NCBI GenBank assembly: GCA_963989385.1
Contig: OZ022501.1
Span: 95,774,979-95,838,978, forward strand
Length of the DNA: 64,000 nucleotides
Origin: Ctena decussata
Taxonomy: Eukaryota; Mollusca; Bivalvia; Lucinida; Lucinidae
Reading direction: 5' to 3'
Shown here: positions 61,301 through 64,000 of the stretch, piece by piece
Layout of the letters: the number at the start of each line of letters is the position of its first letter
Position numbering within the stretch: the first letter of the stretch is position 1
Notes under the pieces: generated by a model
What the model was told of the DNA's origin: nothing
The model's database searches: none
What the model saw: the letters and a program-made list of their open reading frames with translations, nothing else
Translations under genes and position numbers: made by a program

Positions 61301-63416
61301 ATAATTTTTATGATTTTTTATCCAAGTTGTTGGAAAGCACTTATAAAAAGGAAATGAATAAGTTTCTCTAAAAAGTGTAAATAAAAAAATATTAGAAAAG
61401 TTGTTTTGCAAGGGATTTCCTAACTCTGCTTCGCACACCAGTTAGTGCTATTTTTAGTTCGCGCCAAAAATAGAAAACACAGCTGACGTCATGCTGTATT
61501 GCATTTTGGGATAGTTTTAACCCATCCGCCATGTCAGGACCTTTAGGAGAGCTCACGGCGAGAGAAAATCGACCTTTGGAGACTGGCATCAGAAATCGCG
61601 CACTTAATATAGACATATAACATAATTATTTTTAGAATTGGAATCCCAACGAAAGAAAATAAACCAAAGGAAAAACGACTATTTTCTACAACATCTGACG
61701 ATTTTCTCAGTAGCAACAGATTCAGAAAGATAAGAGAATTCAATACTACCCAGAAAAAAAAAACGAAATTATTTTGTGAACATAAATGTTATCGCTAGTC
61801 CAGGAACCTACCTTTAAAACTAGCGAAATACTCGCAGCACCACTTGAAATCACTGTTTCCCAACATACCTTGTCTAACTGTGCAACAAAAAATCAATTAT
61901 TTCAAGTTTTAAGAAAAAATGGCATTTTTTGTGTTTTTTCGAAATTATGAAAAATGGAGATAGGTACCTTGTTGCACTGACCCCTTCAATTGCCACATTG
62001 TTGGAAGTCACATGACGTGACAGATTAGTAGTAGATTTTGGGGATTGTTTTGAAGGAAAAAAATCCCATCTCATAGCAGAATTTTAAAAGACTCATGCAA
62101 TGACTCTAGATTTTTGGAATTGTTTTAGAAGATAAAACCTCCATCCATTAGCTGGATTTCACGAGACTGATTTTGATATTTGGTGTCATCTTCAGTTTTG
62201 ATATTTGGGGTCATCTTAGAGATGGAAAAACCCATTTTTATAGCCAAATAAATACAATATGTAAACTTACAAGCTTTATAACTTGATTCAGTTTGTAAAT
62301 GATTTGTTGGGGATTACAGGTTGGTAAAAAGCTCAGAAATAATTTTGTACCTATTTTGAATAGACTGAGAGAAATGAAGAGCTAAGTATTGAACTACTGA
62401 ACCTGGTGAATGCCAAGGCTGCATTGATGAAACAAGTGGCCATCTTGTCTAATGGTGACACCTACCATAGTGGAGAAGCAGATGCAGAAGTAGACAGGGT
62501 CAAGGCCATTGTAATACAGAACTCCTCTGGCAAGGTCAAGGTCGATGAGATACTTGGAACACAGAGAGATAGAGAATCTGTTGAAAAAACAGTAAGTCCT
62601 TTGTTTATATACCAAATATGATTTGATGTTCCAGACATAGATAGTAGGGTATATCATTGAGAGATTGTGTCTGTGATGTAGCTTTGTCATATTATTCCTA
62701 ATGAATGCCCCCTGCTCTCATAAACACTCCCTGCCTCAGTTCCAAAAACCTCCATGTTTACCATCAGCTTTACTAAGGGGAACAACATATCCATTTACCT
62801 TATTGCAGGTAACATAGAAACATTTTGGTAGTGGCTGATTCACTACTCTTGAGGCTCTTAATAATGCCCCTTATTATGAAATTCTACACCCCCACGGCAT
62901 TTTAAAGGATTAATACGGTAACTTTAAATGACTAGAATTTACTAGAATACTAGAAAATAAATTAATACATCACAATATATCACACTTCCAAACATTTGTC
63001 AGTTTTCCTGAAGTTAGATACAAGTTGTCATTTGTCATTTTTGGTACTTGATTACCAAGACACATAATGAGAAAGATAGGCATGTTTAAAGTAGCTGATG
63101 TTTATTGATGTTAAATTATTTCAGTCAGACAGAATATTACTGTTAGGTTTACATCATTTTAGTTGATTACAGAGTGTATTTAGATGAAAACTAACATGAA
63201 TGAGCATTGAAATGATACCAGTCATGTTTATTGCTATTAAACTGTACATCTACTAATATTTCATGTAGCTGATATTTTCTACAATTTTGCTGTAATATGT
63301 CAAACATGTTATCAATTTGGATTGCAGTTGTTTGCCAATAAGAAGCGCTATGAGTCAGACTTGGAGAGAATTAGGAGAGAATATGGAGAGGAGACTGGCA
63401 AGAAAGATAAACAACT
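29835..63416 (+). CDS. CCDC78: CCDC78-like protein: degenerate kinesin motor plus coiled coil (12 coding exons, 3' partial)
   Basis: The coding sequence joins 29850-29962, 30517-30734, 33920-34083, 34905-35048, 44166-44362, 45072-45246, 50622-50756, 51381-51512, 57393-57479, 57961-58140, 62364-62591 and 63328-63416 (1862 nt, 620 residues plus two bases). It stays open at the window edge. Residues 1-337 follow the order of a kinesin motor: VEVCGRIRP (strand 1), GESGSGKSHT (P-loop, 76-85), EMCEVYNELIKDLL (129-142), ANRNAATLIHLDL at the switch I position, FTIVKLPGLE at switch II, and SDSKLTLLLKNELGGN (279-294). From 338 on it is Glu/Lys/Gln-rich coiled coil. LLLSEEEKLKLSQACVDLQ and LMLEHELVEA look like the DUF4472 region of CCDC78, a deuterosome/centriole-amplification protein in vertebrates. 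The family name is from memory; an alternative is another motor-dead kinesin. Confidence 0.82.
30517..30734 (+). CDS. CCDC78: CCDC78-like exon 2: P-loop exon
   Basis: The acceptor is aatctttctttcag and the donor CAGGCAG|gtaatg; it is entered in phase 2 and left in phase 1. It encodes FKALHRQDASNLDLF, then VDDLLDFYLAGFNVCLFVMG and the Walker A loop G76-E-S-G-S-G81-K82-S83. Kinesins normally have GQTGTGKT; Gln is Glu and both Thr are Ser here, but the GxxxxGK[ST] frame is kept. Confidence 0.9.
30991..32147. mobile_element. non-autonomous hAT element (1157 bp) with 8-bp duplication
   Basis: Ends CAAGGTTGG and CCAACCTTG, flanked by exact 8-bp copies of CAATTCTA (30983-30990 and 32148-32155). Subterminal TACCGG/CCGGTA-rich repeats (TTTACCGGTAAATACCGG and relatives) sit at both ends. 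No transposase frame. The 8-bp duplication and CA...TG ends fit hAT. Confidence 0.85.
32666..32903. mobile_element. MITE family A, copy 5
   Basis: TA|TGAGCCGCGACACGAGAAAA ... TTTTGTCGTGTCGCGGCTCA|TA. This is the best-preserved copy: both terminal arms are complete and match for more than 25 bp. Located in intron 2 of the CCDC78-like gene. Confidence 0.88.
33300..33455 (+). mobile_element. bivalve tRNA-derived SINE fragment
   Basis: CTGGAGCGTTCGCTTTGGG followed by TTGTGGGTTCAAATCCTGGC (B-box) and a body with 'CATAAAAAACGGTACTAGG' and 'AGCTCCCTTTAGCTGATGC'. This resembles a SINE that is common in bivalve genomes, from memory. The head is incomplete and no target duplication was identified. Confidence 0.65.
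33920..34083 (+). CDS. CCDC78: CCDC78-like exon 3
   Basis: The acceptor is tattttctattctag and the donor ATCAAG|gtttgt; it is entered in phase 1 and left in phase 0. It encodes ERYMADTRVKRQNPSVTMEM then CEVYNELIKDLL, the motor helix region normally SYLEIYNE.I.DLL, and ends LGEHAEKGTFIK (the kinesin GVYV region). Confidence 0.9.
34107..34363. mobile_element. MITE family D, copy 1 (GGCCGTATTCA ends)
   Basis: A long palindrome: GGGCCGTATTCAGAAAA ... TTTTATGAATACAGCCCC, with inner arms AACTATGAAATTTGCTCTGG and its inverse. The left arm holds a direct duplication of about 38 bp (ACAACTATGAAATTTGCTC...), absent from the copy at 45723. Confidence 0.8.
34905..35048 (+). CDS. CCDC78: CCDC78-like exon 4: switch I position
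   Basis: The acceptor is gcgctgtatttacag and the donor AAAGTG|gtgagt; phase 0 on both sides, 48 codons. It encodes NSTSMPLRDSTEATQQFRQG, LSRRTEQTTDYGPANRNAA and TLIHLDLKV. The upstream alternative acceptor at 34813 would bring an in-frame TAG after three codons, so it is rejected. The canonical kinesin NxxSSRSH is replaced by N200-R-N-A-A-T-L-I. Confidence 0.88.
35049..36180 (+). other. first part of 9.1-kb intron 4
   Basis: 35070-35230 holds a repeat with GAGCAAATTCTCTCCTTTAA hairpins, related to 2395-2500, 15060-15240 and the sequence split by element E2. The rest is AT-rich with no exon. Confidence 0.5.
36181..37029 (+). mobile_element. pearl/Helentron-like element E2 (GTCTCGCC family)
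   Basis: 5' stem GTCTCGCCTGCGAAGCAGAG / GGCGAGAC, then a CGGCGG-rich run. Five tandem units of about 155 bp follow, each with 'TTAGGTCATTTTCTCAGAAA' and 'GAGCCATGAAACTTGGTAC'. At the 3' end the right stem arm recurs (CAGGCGAGACACAG), then a short hairpin TTCCGCGGAA and TTCTTGTTTT. It is inserted in a T-run and splits an older GAGCAA-type repeat. Confidence 0.78.
37270..37395. repeat. palindromic repeat TTGAATCAAGG
   Basis: CATTTAATCAAGGTTGATTC pairs with AATCAACCTTGATTCAATG around TGTCCTGACA. A small foldback with no coding content. Confidence 0.6.
37790..38056. mobile_element. MITE family E, copy 1 (GAGCCACGTCATGTGAC ends)
   Basis: GAGCCACGTCATGTGACTTC ... with a central hairpin GATCAGACTGCACATAAGTG / CAGTCTTATCTGAGCC. 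The right end is the diverged inverse GCCACATGATGTACCTC. Other copies: 46138 and the split copy starting at 58899. Confidence 0.7.
38238..38935. mobile_element. TA-flanked palindromic element (698 bp)
   Basis: About 31 bp of inverted terminal repeat, beginning TACTTAGTAAAACAATTGAA, with TA on both flanks. A second inverted pair lies inside (GTGGTTACAGTACAGTACC and its diverged inverse), so most of the element can fold. No transposase. Confidence 0.75.
39091..41765 (+). mobile_element. pearl/Helentron-like element E3 (TGCCCCC family), split by E4
   Basis: 5' stem TGCCCCCGTGACGACAGTC / GGGGGCA, then CTGTCTGTCCGTC repeats. About five tandem units of 180 bp follow (each with 'GTTTGTGTAATCAACTCCTC' and 'TTTTTCAAACTTTGCATAC'). 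The 3' end has CACGGGGGCATCATTAG, a hairpin GTGTCTTACAGACAC and AATTTTCTAG. Between 40036 and 41627 element E4 interrupts the fifth unit. Confidence 0.78.
40036..41627 (+). mobile_element. pearl/Helentron-like element E4 (ATCCCCCGACC family), nested in E3
   Basis: 5' stem ATCCCCCGACCGTAAGGTTC / GGGGGAT, partly repeated. Then (CCGT)n for ~50 bp, and about six units of 160-170 bp with 'GAATACCCTTTGGAATATTT', 'CATGATACTTCACAGATATG' and 'GAGTTATTTCCCCTTGA'. The 3' end has GGTCGGGGGATTTGCC and the hairpin GCCATC-TCCT-GATGGC. It sits in the T-run of GCCTTTT|...|AACTTAG of E3. Confidence 0.8.
42382..42492. repeat. GTGTCCCAA palindromic repeat
   Basis: TACCGTAATGTGTGTAAG... and its inverse ...GACACATTACAGTA, with inner arms ATTAATTTTCCAT / ATGGAAAATTAAT. 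A MITE-like foldback of about 110 bp. Confidence 0.65.
42505..42562. repeat. CAAACAGAAAA hairpin
   Basis: CTCTGGTCAGCCTGCACAGG followed by its near-perfect inverse TGTGCAGGCTGACCAGGG, at an unclassified short repeat. Confidence 0.55.
42563..44165 (+). other. end of intron 4 of the CCDC78-like gene
   Basis: AT-rich. Only a CCCTCATTAGAAC-type hairpin (43467-43512) stands out. No exon is needed by the phases of the flanking exons and none is seen. Confidence 0.5.
44166..44362 (+). CDS. CCDC78: CCDC78-like exon 5: switch II position
   Basis: The acceptor is cttccactccag and the donor ATTACAG|gtaaaa; it is entered in phase 0 and left in phase 2. It encodes VVGENPSPNRSRFTIVKLPG and LEKLSDDPNQLRHREGPALS, then KALISLNQVVTSL. 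Kinesin switch II DLAGSE is KLPGLE here: the catalytic Asp is Lys230, while Gly233 and Glu235 remain. KALISLNQVV matches NKSLLALG.VI. Confidence 0.92.
44583..44951. mobile_element. TA-flanked MITE with CTGTATTTGATCTAATTA ends
   Basis: CTGTATTTGATCTAATTA at the left and its inverse TAATTAGATCGAATACAG at the right (one mismatch), each bordered by TA. The interior has a 38-bp direct duplication (TTTGCTTGTTTACAAAAGC..., at about 44688 and 44726). Located in intron 5. Confidence 0.8.
45072..45246 (+). CDS. CCDC78: CCDC78-like exon 6: end of the motor-like domain
   Basis: The acceptor is tattttattgtag and the donor GCTCAG|gtatgt; it is entered in phase 2 and left in phase 0. It encodes SDSKLTLLLKNELGGNCKT, the kinesin SKLTRLL..SLGGN motif, then SILCLKPTTDQNTLSSILNF, TTRLTQVKCFPIVNDSYAQ. 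The TLSSL.FA.R motif of kinesins appears as TLSSILNFTTRL. Confidence 0.92.
45723..45944. mobile_element. MITE family D, copy 2
   Basis: GTGCCGTATTCATAAAACGA ... TTTTATGAATACAGACC with inner arms AACTATGAAATTTGCTCTGG and its inverse. It lacks the internal 38-bp duplication of copy 1. Confidence 0.8.
46138..46347. mobile_element. MITE family E, copy 2 (intact centre)
   Basis: Central hairpin GATCAGACTGCACTTGTGTG / CAGTCTGGTCAG. The flanks have CCAACAATGTGGCAATTTCG on the left and its inverse region CCACATTGTTGGAAATCAC on the right. It supplies the empty site for the insertion at 59105. Confidence 0.7.
46466..47508 (+). pseudogene. LINE ORF2 relic: reverse transcriptase with internal deletion, and C-terminus
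   Basis: The first block (46470-46805) reads VFIDFKKAFDRVWHAALWAT, the RT block with the FDxVxH motif. A jump follows from MNEG directly to IMSDAQEEHDG, which removes the QGCxLSPxLF motif. Then comes FLDDIDALAEEE, where the catalytic [YF]ADD has become FLDD, and a stop. The second block (47044-47508) is open: LMRSLVISIFLYACESWTLT, RCYQRLLNISYKDQITNEEV, KRKLRWFGHISRSSGLAKTI, KRRRGRQKKRWEDNI. A (TAGAA)n-like 3' tail follows. It is inactive, sitting in intron 6 of the CCDC78-like gene. The clade is not certain (RTE- or Jockey-like). Confidence 0.85.
47945..49518 (+). mobile_element. pearl/Helentron-like element E5 (TACGCCCGTTTT family)
   Basis: 5' stem TACGCCCGTTTT / AAAACGGACGTATTATG (the right arm is one base off), then (CCGT)n at 47990-48025. 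Tandem units of about 150-170 bp follow, with 'CATAACTCAGTAACCGTTTG', 'GGATATCTTCATGAAACTT' and 'TTGCTCTCCCTTTCTTCG'. The 3' end has AAAACGGGCGTATTATG, the hairpin GCTTGCGAAGC and CCTTGTTTTTT. Confidence 0.8.
49651..49859. mobile_element. MITE family A, copy 6 (rearranged)
   Basis: Begins TA|TGAGCCACGACTCGAG and ends TTTTCGTGTCGCGGCTCA. The left third contains an additional inverted terminal piece (CACTTTGTTGGTTTCCTC... CACGGCTC at 49700-49727). This suggests two copies merged or a copy inverted within itself. Confidence 0.75.
50377..50550. mobile_element. TA-flanked pogo-like MITE (174 bp)
   Basis: CAGGCAACCCTCTTTATAAT at the left and an inverse ending GAAAAGAGGGTCCACTG at the right, both bordered by TA. 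The CAG(T/G)..ACCCTCTTTATAA end resembles pogo/Tigger-type elements (from memory). Confidence 0.6.
50622..50756 (+). CDS. CCDC78: CCDC78-like exon 7: start of coiled coil
   Basis: The acceptor is tttcattttag and the donor GAAAAT|gtaagt; phase 0 on both sides, 45 codons. It encodes NLITQYQAKIIDLQQQSGVG (neck-like helix after the motor), PAPLAARMTNAGDVKETIRQ and LETEN. The heptad spacing of Leu/Ile supports helix. The preceding exon 6 ends at the usual motor/neck boundary. Confidence 0.88.
51381..51512 (+). CDS. CCDC78: CCDC78-like exon 8
   Basis: The acceptor is tattcattgttacag and the donor CTGAAG|gtaaat; phase 0 on both sides, 44 codons. It encodes LRLKDENERLRTRMDSMQHK, FGTLATTKTDLSSELLLSEE and EKLK. 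SEEEKLKLSQ... across the junction to exon 9 resembles the start of the DUF4472 region in CCDC78. Confidence 0.88.
51771..52813 (+). mobile_element. pearl/Helentron-like element E7a (GCTCACC family), 3'-truncated
   Basis: Begins TTTTTAGCTCACCTGAGCC, with CCGTCGTCCG repeats and two ~440-bp units like E1 ('GGTCACATGACCAACATGGC', 'TGACCTTTGACCCTGAACTC'). It stops in mid-unit where E7b begins, at CCAATTGTGACCAA|TTTTTAGC; the remainder of E7a was not found after E7b. Confidence 0.75.
52814..56841 (+). mobile_element. pearl/Helentron-like element E7b (GCTCACC family), split by E6
   Basis: 5' stem AGCTCACCTGAGCCTTAAGG / GGTGAGCT and a GTCCGTCGTC tract. Several ~430-450-bp units follow, with 'ACATGACCAAGATGGCCGCC' and 'CCTTGAAACTTGGTATGTAG'. 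The 3' end has GTCAGGTGAGCTAC, the hairpin AGGACC-ATT-GGTCCT and CTTGTT. Two internal units contain CTGTCGGTCCATCCGTC-like spacers. E6 lies inside at 55386-56690. Confidence 0.78.
55386..56690 (+). mobile_element. pearl/Helentron-like element E6 (TACCCCGCCAC family), nested in E7b
   Basis: 5' stem TACCCCGCCACACTTTAGTG / GGGGTATTATG, then (CCGT)n at 55437-55471. Units of about 170 bp follow, with 'GGAATATCTGAATGAAACTT', 'CACAGATATGTTTCACATCA' and 'GAGTTATCTGCCCTTGAT'. The 3' end has GTGGCGGGGTATCATG followed by GTGCTTTTATTG. The flanks AGGTCACTTTT and TGAACTTTG are continuous with E7b core sequence. Confidence 0.78.
57152..57225. repeat. GCAAACAGTGT hairpin repeat
   Basis: GGCAAACAGTGTATATCTAG ... 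and an inverted GGTCTACACTGT partner around GAGGCAGCTCC. The same style as 51198-51270 and 57604-57676. Confidence 0.55.
57393..57479 (+). CDS. CCDC78: CCDC78-like exon 9
   Basis: The acceptor is attcttatctttcag and the donor AATAAG|gtaata; phase 0 on both sides, 29 codons. It encodes LSQACVDLQIENNKIREEAE and ATKFELTNK. The block aligns by eye with the human CCDC78 stretch around ISKELVDIQ, from memory. Confidence 0.87.
57604..57677. repeat. AAACAGTATAGACTC hairpin repeat
   Basis: TAGACTGCTCCTATAGGAGCAGTCT is a near-perfect inner palindrome, with outer arms AAACAGTATAGACTCTGA and CTGGGCCTGCACTGTTT. Confidence 0.6.
57961..58140 (+). CDS. CCDC78: CCDC78-like exon 10
   Basis: The acceptor is caattccttgtag and the donor AAAGAG|gtaacc; phase 0 on both sides, 60 codons. 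It encodes ILMLEHELVEAQDQRDKSMR, QAKAARDRLAEMEKDRKDLA and DEYVVLKTNYLALVREHEKE: a continuous charged coiled coil with heptad Leu positions. Confidence 0.92.
58141..58898 (+). other. first part of intron 10
   Basis: AT-rich, with an A27 run at 58292-58321. No exon is seen; the short frame at 58321-58518 has no splice support. Confidence 0.5.
59105..61987. mobile_element. 2.9-kb inverted-repeat element with AATT duplication
   Basis: TIRs of about 33 bp beginning GAAGGGGTCAGTGCAACAAG and continuing through ACCTATCTCCA at both ends. AATT flanks both sides (59101-59104 and 61988-61991), while the empty-site copy has a single AATT. An internal inverted pair (59362-59415 and 60870-60920, AGAGTAAAATAAGGGACT and TGTGGATCC) makes a large foldback. 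A tandem pair of ~130-bp units lies at 60125-60330. No transposase is recognised. Confidence 0.78.
61272..61813. mobile_element. piggyBac-like MITE (542 bp), nested
   Basis: Ends AGGTAGGTTCCTG and CAGGAACCTACCT, an exact 13-bp inverted repeat, each bordered by TTAA (61268-61271 and 61814-61817). TTAA target duplication is the hallmark of piggyBac-type elements. No transposase is present; nested in the 2.9-kb element. Confidence 0.75.
62364..62591 (+). CDS. CCDC78: CCDC78-like exon 11
   Basis: The acceptor is tattttgaatag and the donor GAAAAAACA|gtaagt; phase 0 on both sides, 76 codons. It encodes TERNEELSIELLNLVNAKAA, LMKQVAILSNGDTYHSGEAD, AEVDRVKAIVIQNSSGKVKV and DEILGTQRDRESVEKT. The EELSIELLNLVNAK heptads continue the coiled coil, then a less helical Gly/Ser segment follows. 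Confidence 0.9.
62592..63327 (+). other. intron 11, nothing else recognised
   Basis: 736 bp of AT-rich sequence with no repeat or exon that I can define. Confidence 0.5.
63328..63416 (+). CDS. CCDC78: CCDC78-like exon 12 (last exon in the window)
   Basis: The acceptor is caatttggattgcag and the donor AAACAACT|gtaagt; it is entered in phase 0 and left in phase 2. It encodes LFANKKRYESDLERIRREYG and EETGKKDKQ. Reading through the donor would give a stop two codons on; the strong gtaagt donor and the unfinished coiled coil indicate that the gene continues outside the window. Confidence 0.85.
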
Positions 63417-64000
63417 GTAAGTCAGTATATTGTATTAGCTATCTTGATTTGATTGAACATTGGCTCAGAGCTGAACTGTATTTATTGTCGGGTTGCATTT
63501 GCTATGGCAGTGCAGTGTAGCTATAATAAGATCACAGTGTGTGCTTTTATGGCACAGTACCACACCATATATTATTCAATTGAAAGGGAGAATATGCAAA
63601 GGAAATGGATGTATGGTAGGATGACTTGCAGTTTTACATTCTTTTCCACAGCATTTCAGTCATATCAAGACACTGGGCGGATATATTGAAAGGCTGCATT
63701 CCATTTTAACCCAGTTTATAGTTGAAAAGATTTCTGCCTGCAGGGGGGGAATCGGACCTGGGATCACTTGCTCAGTTGGCCAGAACTTGTAGTGTGGTTA
63801 CTTTTACTGGTCTTGAGCTGTATGTATTCATGCAGGAGTAAGAAAATATTTACCATAAATAATGTAACCCCATTAAAATGGCCAGGTTTCTTCGTAAAAC
63901 ATAACCAAGAGGGATGCAAATTCCATCCCTATAGATAAGTGGGTACAGCAGGCCCGGATCCAGGGGGTGGGCTTTGGGGCTTCAGGCCCGCCATCTGGGC
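63417..64000 (+). other. start of intron 12, ending in a repeat
   Basis: No exon is recognised. From 63950 the sequence matches the repeat end at 21779-21832 (CCAGGGGGTGGGCTTTGGGG...), which runs off the window. Confidence 0.5.

Larger units (their letters stand above)
58899..62030. mobile_element. MITE family E, copy 3, split by a 2.9-kb insertion
   Basis: The left part (58899-59104) starts GAGCCGCATCATGTAATTTC, with the central hairpin GATCAGACTGCACATAGGTG / CAGTCTGATCAGAACC. The right part (61988-62030) continues AATTGCCACATTGTTGGAAG to CACATGACGTGAC. Joining the two restores the sequence order of the copy at 46138. Confidence 0.72.

Overview
The window looks like nuclear DNA of a bivalve mollusc, probably a heterodont clam. 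It has intron-rich genes with GT-AG splice sites, AT-rich introns, tRNA-headed SINEs of bivalve type, and many pearl/Helentron-like elements that combine (CCGT)n microsatellites with tandem cores. The species call is inference; no database search was possible.

Two host genes can be assembled exon by exon. (1) Minus strand, 884-8118: a complete four-exon gene for a 543-residue von Willebrand factor A (vWA) protein. All exon phases agree. A TATA-like box and a short untranslated leader exon can be proposed at about 8380-8443. The protein is an N-terminal vWA domain, a Lys/Ser/Thr-rich basic linker and a C-terminal conserved-looking region that I do not recognise. (2) Plus strand, 29835 to beyond 63416: twelve coding exons (620 residues so far, open at the right edge) of a CCDC78-like protein. 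It has an N-terminal kinesin-motor fold with an intact P-loop but lost switch I and switch II signatures, followed by coiled coil. Its introns make up most of 30-64 kb.

Between the genes (about 9-27 kb) lies repeat-rich DNA. A broken copy of the last exon of the vWA gene (10018-15560) is split by two large insertions and one 68-bp palindrome, and it is bracketed by two diverged copies of a dispersed repeat. A 6.7-kb element (17595-24303) has terminal inverted repeats built from a GACGCAAAAA-type minisatellite; it encloses foldbacks, a MITE and the C-terminal part of a LINE ORF. A 1.5-kb element (24863-26384) has terminal repeats that are themselves arrays of short palindromes. Two further LINE fragments (16960-17406, 46466-47508), tRNA-derived SINEs and many small inverted-repeat elements complete the picture.

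The most striking pattern is a set of eight pearl/Helentron-like elements. Each has its own terminal hairpin sequence, but all follow one plan: a 5' stem-loop, usually a CCGT-type microsatellite, a tandem core array, then the right arm of the 5' stem repeated near the 3' end. All seven copies inside the CCDC78-like gene lie in the sense orientation.
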